Source: Bacteroides sp.
GTDB lineage: Bacteria > Bacteroidota > Bacteroidia > Bacteroidales > Muribaculaceae
Reading direction: 5' to 3'
DNA length: 64,000 nt
Assembly: GCA_014801815.1 (NCBI GenBank)
Contig: JAAVDM010000028.1
Coordinates: 35,542 to 99,541, forward strand
A program made the translations under genes and the position numbers. Below are positions 44,406-54,038 of the stretch, piece by piece (the stretch's first letter is position 1; each line of letters begins with the position of its first letter). Below the pieces are notes generated by a model. It was not told where the DNA came from and did no database searches. It saw nothing but the letters and a program-made list of their open reading frames with translations.

Positions 44406-46184
44406 TCACCGTACAATTACTTTAGCATGATGATGTGCAGGGGTTACTACCAGATATACACCCGGTATCAGACCGTCGGCACTGACACGGCGTCCGTTGA
44501 GGTCGAACACTACACTGCCGGCAGGAGCATTTATGTTACGTCCGCTGACATAAATCTCCGGCTGCATACCGAGACCTTCCACACTGCCTGTGGCGTCGGT
44601 AAGACGGTAAAGGCTCAATGCCTCCTGATTGCTGGTATAGTTTACAAAGCGCGGTGAACTTGCATTGTACTGCAGATTTCCGAAAGTGGAACCATAGTCT
44701 ATGACAGCCACACCGTCAGCATCTACGGTGATGCTTGCTGCGAGACCTTCATCCGACAGGCGCAGTGCTTTGGCGGCGGTAGGCTCTATGCAGCCCTGCA
44801 GTTCGCCGTATATGTCACTTACCTGCAGCACATATCCTTCTCCGTTGTCAAGCAGGCGTACAATACCTGTGCCTTCTGGCAGTGAATAGATACGTCCCTC
44901 GCTGTCCGGAGTCACGTTACCGGCTACCGGCATCACTTTGGCACCTTCGGTGTTGTCGCCCATTACAGCCAGTGATGTGGCGGCCACTATTATATAGGTG
45001 TCTTCAGTTGTGATTTCCGCATCGGAAACAGTCAGTGTCCATTCTGCTTTAGTGAGGTCAGTCAGCTGAGGATCTTTGGCGGTAAGAGTCAGAGTTGACA
45101 GACCGCTGTAATAATCGCGTCCGTCTGTCTCGGCGACAGCATAGGCTGATACGAGCATCTGCGCACCGTTTGATGCCGCTGCCGGTATGTCGATGACTCC
45201 ACCCTGACAAAGAGTGTAGTCACCTCCGTCAACGGATACATAGATATCTCCGGTCGTACCTCCCACACTTATGGAAGTGGCATTCCACCAGCGTGTGGTG
45301 TAGGTGTTTACGGCCACGAGTTCGCAGTTCTCGAATACGGGAGCGGCAGGGCGGTCTACTATTGTCGGGTTCTGTACGTCATAGTAGCTGAAGGGCACCT
45401 CCTTACGGCTGCCCCATATATAATCGGCAAGGTCAGGTATGTCGATAAACGGGTTGCGGTTACCCTGAATTGCACTTACAGCCTCGTTTCTGGCCTGTTC
45501 GCGTGAATCGACAGGGTCTGCCTCGGCCCACTGCAGCAGCAGGTCGTAGGCCCAGGGGCGCAGTGTCGGATATGAAGTGCCGTCATACATATAATTCTTA
45601 TCCGTTTCTTCCAGCCAGGGTATGTCATCGTAGATAGTGAATACATAGAAATAGGCACGTGCGAAATCACCCTTGTATTCATCGGCCGGTTCGAATACTA
45701 TATCCGAGCCACCGCCCTGTCCGACTACAGGTGCGCCTATGCTGCTTATACCGTTTGTCCATGTCGGCTGTCCGTCAATCTGACCTAACGGGTGATTGCT
45801 CTTGCGGTTGTTGGCATCGGCATTCGACGGGTTGAGGTGATAGAGGTCTTTGTAGGCGTCATTCTTTATACCGCCCCACCATGAGTTGGGCACACTGTGT
45901 TCGATATTCATTCCGGCGTGTCCCGATGATACCCATACTATCACGTTGCTGTACATGTCGAACCATGCCTCACGACCATCGACTATACGTATGTCGGTAG
46001 TCTTGAATGCCTCCCATGTCGCATCGCCGTAAGCCACGACTTCATGTGTGGCGGCAACTTTTTTTGCAGCTTCTTTCAGTTCAGCGCCCGATGCACCGTT
46101 GAGAGAGTCATAATAACCCTCCGGAATAGCAGCTGCGGCTCCGAACGCAGTCAGTGCGGCTGCCAGTGTCATAAAAGATTTCAT
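44406..46184 (-). CDS. Secreted endonuclease I-family nuclease (second of two)
   Basis: The 592-residue protein has a signal peptide (MKSFMTLAAALTAFGAAA) and an endonuclease I / NucM-type beta-beta-alpha-metal nuclease domain (about 25-275). The domain carries the catalytic His region MNIEHSVPNSWWGG and the metal-site segment YHLNPSNADANNRKSNHPLG. It degrades DNA, and often RNA, without sequence preference. The central part (about 290-510) is beta-rich, and the last 60 residues look like a type IX secretion C-terminal tail (VFDLNGRRVSADGLIPGVYL). It is the last gene of the cluster, 30 bp from its paralogue. Extracellular or surface location is inferred. Confidence 0.9.
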   Translation of the reverse strand: MKSFMTLAAALTAFGAAAAIPEGYYDSLNGASGAELKEAAKKVAATHEVVAYGDATWEAFKTTDIRIVDGREAWFDMYSNVIVWVSSGHAGMNIEHSVPNSWWGGIKNDAYKDLYHLNPSNADANNRKSNHPLGQIDGQPTWTNGISSIGAPVVGQGGGSDIVFEPADEYKGDFARAYFYVFTIYDDIPWLEETDKNYMYDGTSYPTLRPWAYDLLLQWAEADPVDSREQARNEAVSAIQGNRNPFIDIPDLADYIWGSRKEVPFSYYDVQNPTIVDRPAAPVFENCELVAVNTYTTRWWNATSISVGGTTGDIYVSVDGGDYTLCQGGVIDIPAAASNGAQMLVSAYAVAETDGRDYYSGLSTLTLTAKDPQLTDLTKAEWTLTVSDAEITTEDTYIIVAATSLAVMGDNTEGAKVMPVAGNVTPDSEGRIYSLPEGTGIVRLLDNGEGYVLQVSDIYGELQGCIEPTAAKALRLSDEGLAASITVDADGVAVIDYGSTFGNLQYNASSPRFVNYTSNQEALSLYRLTDATGSVEGLGMQPEIYVSGRNINAPAGSVVFDLNGRRVSADGLIPGVYLVVTPAHHHAKVIVR

Positions 46185-46214
46185 GTCAGTTATAAGTATT
46201 ATCAGTAATAAGTA

Positions 46215-47918
46215 TTATATAATTATTTTTACAGGTTTTACCGCTTGGTCACAGTTGATTATGTAGACACCTTCAGGCAGAGAGAATGTTTCGCCTCCGC
46301 TGACGCGCTCGCGGCTCAGTACAAGACGGCCGGTGAGGTCGTATACACGCAGTCCCGTATTGTCGCCTTCGCTCATTATCCTGAATCCGCCGGGCTGTGC
46401 ACCGATCGCGAAAGGTACAGTGCCGTCTGTAAGACTGACACCCGCATCAGCGGCGACTGTTATTGTATTGGACGGTTCTGAAAGGCAACCCAGACGCGAG
46501 GCGCATACGGTGTATGTCTCAGCTACTGCCGGGTCGCGGTCATCTATTTCGAGTGAGCATCCGGCGGCTGTAAGCTGTGTGCCTTCCGTTCCCTCCTGTG
46601 TGTACCGGACACGGTTTATAACGTAATAGTCTACGACTTCGGCCACAGCACTCCAGTTGGCCGTATAGCCGGTATCTGTTACATCTGTAGCCGGCAATGC
46701 CTCGGGAGCTGTGAGTTCAGGCACCGGAAATGCCTGACCCGTAAGCGTAACTGCTATGCTTTCGCCGTCGGGCAGTCCTCCGTCATACAGAAGTAGTCTT
46801 GCGGTATGATTGCCGGTTTCTGCCGGTGTATAGCTTACGTACAGAAGATAGTCACCTCGGTTGAGCTGTGAGGCCGGTATCGAGGTCAGATAGGTTGAGA
46901 ACATTTCGCGGTCAGTGCCTGATATACGCACCGATAGCGAACTGGTGAGATTGGAAGCTTCTATACGTAATGCGGCGGTGACAGTCTTGCCTACAGCCGC
47001 CTGACCTATGTCAAGTGCCTCACCGTTGACCGGAGCTGTTATTACGGGGTCGCCTGTTATTGGAGGTGTCACCTCGCCACCTTGTTCGGATATCAGGAAA
47101 ATCTCTTCAGTACGCGTGCCCCATATATATTCCGCCAACTCAGGAAAGTCTATGAACGGATTGCGATTACCCTGCGATAGTTCTACAGCGTCATTACGGT
47201 CTATCTCTTTCTGACTCACCGGGTCCATTCGTGCCCATTGCAGCAGCATCTGGTAGGCCCAGGGTTGTAGGGTGGGGTAGGTGTTTTGCGCGTACATGTA
47301 GTTTACGACCCAGGGCAGATCATCATAGACCGTAGCCATATAGAAGAAACTGCGTGCGAAGTCGCCTTTGTACTCATCAGCCGGTTCAAACACATTGGCC
47401 GAGCCTCCGCCGTAGCCTGTCATGGCCGGGCCTACTTTTGTACAGCCGTTATCGTAAGTGGCTGAACGTGCCGGGCCGAGCGGATAGTTGAGCTTCGCCT
47501 GATTAGCCGGGCCGTCCGACGGATACAGATTCCACATATCGCTGTATGCCGGTGTGTACTCCACGTCGCCATTATATTTCCACCACGATTTGGGTACGGA
47601 ATGCTCGCGCTGCATCTTGTTGGCCGAAAAACTCGACTTTGCTGTCTGACCGTTCTGTATGAGGTATATATTGTTGCTGTACATTTCCCACCAGCGTGTC
47701 AGTCCGTCGTAAAGTTCAGGATATACGTCGGAATATTGCCAGTAGCTGGGCAGGTCGTAATATTCAAGTACGGTATGCTGCTCCACACACTGCTTGGCTG
47801 CGGCTTTAAGTGCGGCTTTACTTTTGCCGTCCATGATGTTGTAATATCCCGGTTTATATTCGGCGTTCATGCCGCACGCTATTCCGAGAGCGAGAACAGT
47901 CAGTAAATATTTCTGCAT
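46215..47918 (-). CDS. Secreted endonuclease I-family nuclease (first of two)
   Basis: This 567-residue relative of the next gene has a signal peptide (MQKYLLTVLALGIACG) and a nuclease domain with KMQREHSVPKSWWKYNGDVE, MWNLYPSDGPANQAKLNYPL and FEPADEYKGDFARSFFY. A fibronectin-like module (TGYTANWSAVAEVVDYYVIN, about 410-490) follows, and the end is a sorting-like tail (GLRVYDLTGRLVLSRERVSG). The two enzymes share nuclease domains but differ in the C-terminal modules, so they arose by old duplication and may have different substrates or positions at the surface. The gene lies between the lipoprotein genes and its paralogue on one strand. Confidence 0.9.
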   Translation of the reverse strand: MQKYLLTVLALGIACGMNAEYKPGYYNIMDGKSKAALKAAAKQCVEQHTVLEYYDLPSYWQYSDVYPELYDGLTRWWEMYSNNIYLIQNGQTAKSSFSANKMQREHSVPKSWWKYNGDVEYTPAYSDMWNLYPSDGPANQAKLNYPLGPARSATYDNGCTKVGPAMTGYGGGSANVFEPADEYKGDFARSFFYMATVYDDLPWVVNYMYAQNTYPTLQPWAYQMLLQWARMDPVSQKEIDRNDAVELSQGNRNPFIDFPELAEYIWGTRTEEIFLISEQGGEVTPPITGDPVITAPVNGEALDIGQAAVGKTVTAALRIEASNLTSSLSVRISGTDREMFSTYLTSIPASQLNRGDYLLYVSYTPAETGNHTARLLLYDGGLPDGESIAVTLTGQAFPVPELTAPEALPATDVTDTGYTANWSAVAEVVDYYVINRVRYTQEGTEGTQLTAAGCSLEIDDRDPAVAETYTVCASRLGCLSEPSNTITVAADAGVSLTDGTVPFAIGAQPGGFRIMSEGDNTGLRVYDLTGRLVLSRERVSGGETFSLPEGVYIINCDQAVKPVKIII

Positions 47919-48015
47919 ATATTGTTTATTGTTCGGTGTTTGGAAGTGCCCCGGCGTACCGACTCTCCGAAAGCAGAGTCCGCACGCCGGGGCTTATATA
48001 TCACATCAGGGGTAA

Positions 48016-50133
48016 TCAGGGTTCAATTACATACTCGCTGATACTCTTCATGGCCATAAGACCGAAGTATTTCTCAATTGAGCCGCGCAGTTTCACCTTT
48101 ATGCCGAGGTTTTCGGGGTGCTGCTGCAGTGACAGAGCATTGCGCACGTCACCTGCGGGGAGCTGAACGGGTATCGAGTTGTCTGTAGTCGCCTCACCGA
48201 CGGGGCTTACGGAGATGATGATGTTTGTGTTCGAGGCGTTGGCTGCCGAGAATTCGACATCAGAGGGCCAGCTCTTATCGGTGACTGTACCTACTATGTA
48301 GCCTTCTACCCATACATCACTGCCTGTAGCAGTGCCGTCTTTTATCTGAGACACTCCGAAAGGTGAGTCTTCGGTACCGTTGCCAACTGTGGTCGACGGA
48401 TTATCGGGCGGTGTCACTGTGCCGCCGTCTAATGAATACTCACTGACACTCTTGACGGCTATGACTCCGAAGTACTTCTCAATCGAGCCGCGCAGTTTTA
48501 CCTTCATACCGAGATTGTCGGGATGCTGCTGCAGTGACAGAGCGTTGCGCACGTCACCGGCGGGGAGCTGCACGGGTATTGAGTTGTCTGTAGTCGCCTC
48601 ACCTGCAGGGCTTACCGAGATGATGATGTTTGTGTTCGAGGCGTTGGCTGCCGAGAACTCTACATCAGCGGGCCAGCTCTTGTCGGTAACGGTACCTACG
48701 ATATAACCCTCTACCCATACATCGCTACCGGTGGCAGTGCCGTCGATAACCTGCGTCACACTGAAAGGTGAACTTTCGCTTCCGTCACCAACGGTGGAAG
48801 ACGGATTATCGGGAGTGTCCGGAGTGTCGGGGTCTATGATTATACCGTCTATCTCGAATGTATCGGCCTCACCGCTGCCTGATATGCCGGGCAGTCCGAG
48901 GAACATATCTATAAGACCTCTTACAATCATTGGACGTCCGTAAACAGCCGGGTTGTCCATCAGGTTGGCATACTTACGCAGTGCCGTGCCCTGAGGCAGA
49001 CTTACTGTCATACATTGATTGAAGTCGCGGCAGTCAACCGTCGGGCCGATAACGAGGTTATTTGTCATTTCGGCATCATTGCTGAAGATTATATCATCGT
49101 TCGAAGTCACGGTGGTGACACCTCCCTTGACAGAACCGACGATATATCCGCTTACCCATGCGTTGCGGCCCTTGTTCATCTGCGCTTTGGCCTCCTCGAT
49201 AGTGTAAGGCTGTAGCTTGGTGCCTTCTTCGTCAAACTCAACATCGTCGAGCGAACGTATCAGCAGCTGCCAGCCGTTGATTGAGCCGTCTGTTGTGGCA
49301 TAACTCGGATCGGAGGCATAGTATGACAATATACCGCGTACGGTACCTGTACCTTCGGGCAGCACATCATTGTAGAAAGTGGCATAACCGGAGTTGCGAA
49401 CACACAGTTTGAGCGAATTGCCCTCCTGTAAGATGTAGCGGTTGGCATTCTCTTGATAAGGAGCATAAGTCAGTTCGCCGCCGTCTTCAAATGACACATT
49501 GCGGAATTCCACTAACTGGCCCTGCAGATTGTAGAAATCCTCGCCGGGAGCAGACGGCAGACGGTCTATCTCACTTATGATGCAGTACATCGAGTCGTCA
49601 GGGTATGTCGCTCCGTAATCGACATAGCGTACCGACGGCTCGGGCACACCGTTGAGTTCGGTGTGAGTCTGGAAAACGGTGAAGTCCACACGGCTCATCT
49701 GTTCCACTCCCGTACTTGACTCTCCGAGCCAGCCTATCTGCATGAGATAGTTGTACTGGCCTACCCAGAGGTCGGAAAGATTCACGACTACTTCCTGACC
49801 GAGATGATAATAATCATACAGACCGGCACGGCGTATGGCGAATGTCATTGCCGATGTTTCGTCCTGTATGCAGAGGCTCTGATAGATGTTGCCTGTTGCG
49901 TCCGACGAGATTACACGTCCGCTTATTATATAAGGTGTTCCGTCCTCCTTGTAGGGACAGAGCTGATTAGGCTCGTCGGCGAAAATACTCTTGAACTCGG
50001 CTATGGTGGTGTTGGGCTTCAGCTGCGCCACAGGTGTCACCAGCCCCGGGTCGTCGAAGTGATTCTGGCAGGCGGTTGTGCCGGCTGCTGCCAGCACACC
50101 GAGGCCAAGTTGCATCAGTTGCTTTATTTTCAT
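48016..50133 (-). CDS. Surface lipoprotein with a DUF5689-like domain and two near-identical DUF6359-like OB-fold domains
   Basis: The 705-residue lipoprotein (signal MKIKQLMQLGLGVLAAAGTT, lipobox TTAC) has an N-terminal DUF5689-like part (about 35-310). Two C-terminal modules follow (about 448-570 and 590-705) that are nearly identical at the DNA level with a period of about 405 bp: VIDGTATGSDVWVEGYIVGT, SAANASNTNIIISVSP and SIPVQLPAGDVRNALSLQQH. These modules look like OB-fold domains, which often bind nucleic acid. The surface location and its place between a TonB receptor cluster and two nucleases suggest a nucleic-acid capture protein, taking the role a SusD would have. Binding is inference. 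Confidence 0.8.
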   Translation of the reverse strand: MKIKQLMQLGLGVLAAAGTTACQNHFDDPGLVTPVAQLKPNTTIAEFKSIFADEPNQLCPYKEDGTPYIISGRVISSDATGNIYQSLCIQDETSAMTFAIRRAGLYDYYHLGQEVVVNLSDLWVGQYNYLMQIGWLGESSTGVEQMSRVDFTVFQTHTELNGVPEPSVRYVDYGATYPDDSMYCIISEIDRLPSAPGEDFYNLQGQLVEFRNVSFEDGGELTYAPYQENANRYILQEGNSLKLCVRNSGYATFYNDVLPEGTGTVRGILSYYASDPSYATTDGSINGWQLLIRSLDDVEFDEEGTKLQPYTIEEAKAQMNKGRNAWVSGYIVGSVKGGVTTVTSNDDIIFSNDAEMTNNLVIGPTVDCRDFNQCMTVSLPQGTALRKYANLMDNPAVYGRPMIVRGLIDMFLGLPGISGSGEADTFEIDGIIIDPDTPDTPDNPSSTVGDGSESSPFSVTQVIDGTATGSDVWVEGYIVGTVTDKSWPADVEFSAANASNTNIIISVSPAGEATTDNSIPVQLPAGDVRNALSLQQHPDNLGMKVKLRGSIEKYFGVIAVKSVSEYSLDGGTVTPPDNPSTTVGNGTEDSPFGVSQIKDGTATGSDVWVEGYIVGTVTDKSWPSDVEFSAANASNTNIIISVSPVGEATTDNSIPVQLPAGDVRNALSLQQHPENLGIKVKLRGSIEKYFGLMAMKSISEYVIEP
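48031..48760 (-). repeat. Near-identical tandem domain duplication within the lipoprotein gene
   Basis: The two modules are offset by about 405 bp (for example agccgcgcag at 48081 and 48486) and differ by few bases, mostly synonymous. This points to a recent duplication or gene conversion. Confidence 0.8.
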
Positions 50134-50145
50134 GGTGGGTTTGCT

Positions 50146-51204
50146 TTATTGTTTATAGACGCCTGTCACTGTCACCTTGTCAATTTCCCATGTGCCTGAC
50201 ATAGCGTTTGTCGAGGTGTAGTTGAAACCTATTTCTATTTTCTTACCGGCTATATTATCCAGAACGCCGTAGCCTGAGTCGCTGAAAGTCCACGAGTTGC
50301 CTATCGGCGCGTAGGGCAGATCGACTTCAACCCATTCTCCGCCAACTTCACGCACAACCGTGCGGGTCATTTCGAGGAAGTTGACTGAGTTGTCGAAGTA
50401 GTTGGCTGCCTGATGCACAAACAGACGGGGTTCGTCGTAGTCGGTCAGATCGATTACAGGCGAGATTGCCCATGCGTCGCAGGTCACCGCACTGCCCGAG
50501 CGTCCTCCTGTAGCCACGAGACCGTAGACGGTGCTGTGTTTCCATACCTCAAATCCTTCTGTCGAAGGCGAGCCTTGATCGAAGGTGAAGCCTTGCATAT
50601 CGGTAGTGAGCGTTGCGCTCCATACTGTGCGCGAGCCTGCCGGAGGTGTCATAGCCGGGTCGGGTTCCAGACCCTTGTCTCCCCAGTTAAAGGCCGATAC
50701 CGAACGTACGCCGTATGCACCGCAGTATTTACTTCCCACCTGTCCGTACAGAGTCACCTGCACGTGCATGTTTTCGGGGTGGTCTTTCAGGTTGAGGGCC
50801 TCTCGCACTGCGCCTGAAGGCAGCTGTACCGAAGCCACATACGTCGGGTCTGTTTCATCGGGACGTGAGGCTATCAGGAGGTTGGTGTTGACAGTAGCAG
50901 GCAGAGAGAAGTCGGCGCCTAACTCGATGTTACTGTTGCTGACGTCAACATTGACCCAGCCCACTATGTAACCTGTCACCCAGACTTCGGTTTTGTCAAG
51001 ACCGTATATATCGTGAGGTATTGTGCCGAGCGAAGCCTGATAGGCTGACATCGGAGTTTCCCATTCGCCGTCACCTATTGTCCCGTCGCCGAGAGCTTCC
51101 GGAATGCTAAGCGGCGGCATCGCCTGGTCACCGGTGCAGGCTCCGAGACCGAGCATTACGGCGCCCGAAGCCAGCAGCATGGTTATATTCTTGAAGTGTT
51201 TCAT
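50146..51204 (-). CDS. Lipoprotein with a DUF6359-like OB fold and a C-terminal jelly-roll-like domain
   Basis: This 352-residue lipoprotein has signal MKHFKNITMLLASGAVMLGL and lipobox GLGAC. The N-terminal domain (about 50-165) shares VWVTGYIVGWVNVDVSNSNI and VQLPSGAVREALNLKDHPEN with the modules of the neighbouring lipoprotein. The C-terminal half (about 190-352), KHSTVYGLVATGGRSGSAVT ... DEPRLFVHQAANYFDNSVNF, looks like a choice-of-anchor/carbohydrate-binding jelly roll. It sits 12 bp from the larger lipoprotein and 19 bp from the receptor gene. It is probably part of the same outer-membrane complex. Confidence 0.78.
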   Translation of the reverse strand: MKHFKNITMLLASGAVMLGLGACTGDQAMPPLSIPEALGDGTIGDGEWETPMSAYQASLGTIPHDIYGLDKTEVWVTGYIVGWVNVDVSNSNIELGADFSLPATVNTNLLIASRPDETDPTYVASVQLPSGAVREALNLKDHPENMHVQVTLYGQVGSKYCGAYGVRSVSAFNWGDKGLEPDPAMTPPAGSRTVWSATLTTDMQGFTFDQGSPSTEGFEVWKHSTVYGLVATGGRSGSAVTCDAWAISPVIDLTDYDEPRLFVHQAANYFDNSVNFLEMTRTVVREVGGEWVEVDLPYAPIGNSWTFSDSGYGVLDNIAGKKIEIGFNYTSTNAMSGTWEIDKVTVTGVYKQ

Positions 51205-51223
51205 GTCGGGTAGTGTTTAGGGG

Positions 51224-53998
51224 TTAAAAACGCACACCTACGTTCAGGAATACACGGAGGCCCTGTGCATAGACCACCTTGTTAGGGTATTTCGTTGTGG
51301 TGTAGTTGGTATAGTCGAACTTGCCGTCCTGCCAGCCGCGCATCTGTATGTTGCGGTTGTTGAGCAGGTTGTTGACAGAGAGATTGAAGTTGAGTGAACC
51401 CCAGCGCATGTAGAGCATCTTGCCTATCGAGAGGTTCATGACGAAAGTATTGTCGAGTTTGTCCTGAGATATTATCTCGCGGCGGCGCTGTTCGTATTCC
51501 TCCACACTCTGACAAACCTTCCACAGTCCCGGCATCTCCTCATGACGTGCGAACGACAGGTCATAATAGTTGTCGGCAAGGTAGTTGGCGTTAATCTCGA
51601 AGAACCACTGTTTGATGTTGTAGTTCACTCCGAGGCTGTAAGCCTGCTGCGGAGTGCAGCCGATGAAGTAGTTTTTCAGATACACCTGACGGTACACGTC
51701 CTCTTCCGAACCGTTGTCGTAGCTGCGCACACCCATCGGGTTATTCTTGTACTGATAGCGCGAGTAGTTGGCGGCTGCCTTGACGCTCAGACCGGTCATT
51801 ATCTTATACTCCAAACCTACTTCCACACCCTTGTACTCGGTTTCGAGGTCGGAGATGTTGTAGTTCATGAAGCTCTTGAGGTCATAGTCATAGAAGCCTG
51901 TGTGCTTCATGGCGTCCCAGATATGTGTGTAGAAACCGGTGACAGAACCTCTGAAGTTAGCATAATTCCACACGTATGATATGTCACCGCTCAGGAAACG
52001 TTCCGACTTGAGTCCTGTCACTGCATCGTCCTTGATACGCGGTGATACGTATGAGTCGTAAGGACGCGGTGCGCGTGTACCGTATGAACCGTGTACCACG
52101 AAATAGTTACGGCCATTGAGCTTGTAGGTAGCGCCGGCTTTTACCGAAGCGTTGTCGAAAGTGTGACGAAGGCCCATGCCATAGGAGTTCTCGGGCGCAC
52201 GTCCGTTCTGCATGTTACCGTGACGGGCGAAGTTGACATAGTTGGCTTCGATACCGTAGTTGATGTTCCAGTGCTTGGTTACTATCTGGTTCTGGAGCCA
52301 TGCGCGGGCCATGAGGTAACGTATGTTGTAGTCGTAGCCGAACACATCGCCTTCCGTCACAAGACGGTTGGGATTGCGCATATCGTTCTGCAGCTTGTCT
52401 GTACTGCCGCCGAAGTCACGCTCAGAATAAGTGTCGATGTCACGCCAGAACAGACCGCCTAACAGGTCGCCTACCGTCTTGAAGTAATGCGCGTCCGTAT
52501 AGTTGACACTCAGACCGCCTTGCAGTGTCATGGCATCATTGAGGCGGTGGTTGATATATGAACTGAGCATCAGCGACAGCGTGTTGGTATGGTTGTACTC
52601 CAGTATGGTCGATGACTGGCCGGCATACTCGGGGTTACGGTCGAATTGTTCGCGGTTGAGCAGGTTCGACTGATAGATTGAGTTCCAGTCTATCTGTCGC
52701 ACGCTTTCGTCGTCACGCCACAGGTCGGTGAGCTGATCATAAAGCATTTTCTGTGCGTCATACACCTCGGTACCCGACACTGCCGTCGGTGCCCAGTAAG
52801 AGGGAAGTTTGCTGTAGTAGTCGGGAGCCGGATTGTTACCGTAGTAGTTCAGACGGCTCTGTGCGTAGGCATTGTGGCGGAAAGCGAATGCCGTGTTCAG
52901 CATCGTACCCATCTGCGGTTTGTAAATCCAGTTGAGTATGGCTGCCGGGTCAAAGCTCTTTATCACACGTGCCGAGCGGCGTTTGCCGTTGAACCAGCCC
53001 CACGAGGGATTGTACAGATTGCTGCCCGCGAGGTCGTATGCTTCCTGCACCGAGGCTCCGGCTGTGGCGCGTTCCGTCGGTGCGCCCCATGTGGTGAGGT
53101 TGAGCGAGTGGCGGTCGTTGATATATTTCTGCAGCGACAGCGAGTAGCCTAAAGAGTTGTAGAATGTACCATCGTTAAAGCCGTTCTCACCGTAGCGGCC
53201 TATGATAGCTGCCGAGAAAGCCCAGCCGTTACGGGTCACGCCTGTGCTGTATTGCAGCATGGCACGCAGCTGGTAATTGGAGTTGGTGTAGGCTATCGAG
53301 GCGCGTACACCGGGTGCATATTCTCCGGCGTATGTGGTGTTGTTGGTCGAGCCTCCGATAGTGCCGAAACCGTAGGCGGCTGCCTCGGTACCGATGTTGA
53401 CGGTCTTCGAGCGGAACGCTGTCGAGGTCAGGCCTCCGAGACTGCTGTAACTGAACGAGCCGCGCATCGGGTCATTGAAGTCGACACCGTTGATGTAGGC
53501 TGTGGTCCATGTGTTGTCGAGACCGCGCTGCTTGTAGTAGACCGTAGAGAAATTGTAATTCGACATCTGATAGAAAATGTCGTCTGTGGCACCCTGTATG
53601 GTACCGACATTCTGCGTCATGCCGTCATCGTCGGCTATCTGTTCCTCGTCAAAGATGAAGTTGTCCGAGTTGAGCAGAGCGGCATCGAAGCCCGACTCTC
53701 TCATCGAGAGGCGTCCGAGGTCACGGACCATACCGTCGATAATCTCGACGTCAACATAGAGGTCTTCATAACCGAAGGCTACTATCTGAAGTACGTCCGG
53801 GCCGGGAGCGGCCTGCGATATGGTGAAGGTACCTTCCGCATCGGTCATTACGAAAACACCCTGGTCGCGCATCAGCAGGTTGGCGTCGGCTATGGGGCGT
53901 CCTGTCGATGCATCGACTACCGTGCCCTTCAGGCCTGTGGCCGCAAACGCCGAGGCGCACAGCGCCGTCGTCAGAATTAAGGTCAGTTGTCTTATCAT
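51224..53998 (-). CDS. TonB-dependent outer-membrane receptor
   Basis: The 924-residue receptor has a signal peptide (MIRQLTLILTTALCASAFAA) and a carboxypeptidase-like domain (about 20-100, LKGTVVDASTGRPIADANLL). A plug follows (about 120-250, SNYNFSTVYYKQRGLDNTW and INGVDFNDPMRGSFSYSSL), then a 22-strand beta-barrel with aromatic-rich strand ends, closing with FLNVGVRF. It imports a bulky substrate across the outer membrane using TonB energy. There is no SusD partner; lipoproteins with OB-like modules and nucleases follow instead, so oligonucleotides are the most plausible cargo. It follows the exonuclease/phosphatase gene by 40 bp. Confidence 0.92.
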   Translation of the reverse strand: MIRQLTLILTTALCASAFAATGLKGTVVDASTGRPIADANLLMRDQGVFVMTDAEGTFTISQAAPGPDVLQIVAFGYEDLYVDVEIIDGMVRDLGRLSMRESGFDAALLNSDNFIFDEEQIADDDGMTQNVGTIQGATDDIFYQMSNYNFSTVYYKQRGLDNTWTTAYINGVDFNDPMRGSFSYSSLGGLTSTAFRSKTVNIGTEAAAYGFGTIGGSTNNTTYAGEYAPGVRASIAYTNSNYQLRAMLQYSTGVTRNGWAFSAAIIGRYGENGFNDGTFYNSLGYSLSLQKYINDRHSLNLTTWGAPTERATAGASVQEAYDLAGSNLYNPSWGWFNGKRRSARVIKSFDPAAILNWIYKPQMGTMLNTAFAFRHNAYAQSRLNYYGNNPAPDYYSKLPSYWAPTAVSGTEVYDAQKMLYDQLTDLWRDDESVRQIDWNSIYQSNLLNREQFDRNPEYAGQSSTILEYNHTNTLSLMLSSYINHRLNDAMTLQGGLSVNYTDAHYFKTVGDLLGGLFWRDIDTYSERDFGGSTDKLQNDMRNPNRLVTEGDVFGYDYNIRYLMARAWLQNQIVTKHWNINYGIEANYVNFARHGNMQNGRAPENSYGMGLRHTFDNASVKAGATYKLNGRNYFVVHGSYGTRAPRPYDSYVSPRIKDDAVTGLKSERFLSGDISYVWNYANFRGSVTGFYTHIWDAMKHTGFYDYDLKSFMNYNISDLETEYKGVEVGLEYKIMTGLSVKAAANYSRYQYKNNPMGVRSYDNGSEEDVYRQVYLKNYFIGCTPQQAYSLGVNYNIKQWFFEINANYLADNYYDLSFARHEEMPGLWKVCQSVEEYEQRRREIISQDKLDNTFVMNLSIGKMLYMRWGSLNFNLSVNNLLNNRNIQMRGWQDGKFDYTNYTTTKYPNKVVYAQGLRVFLNVGVRF

Positions 53999-54038
53999 GT
54001 CAGTTGGTTTAGAACGTATTGTGGTGTGTCTTAGTCAC

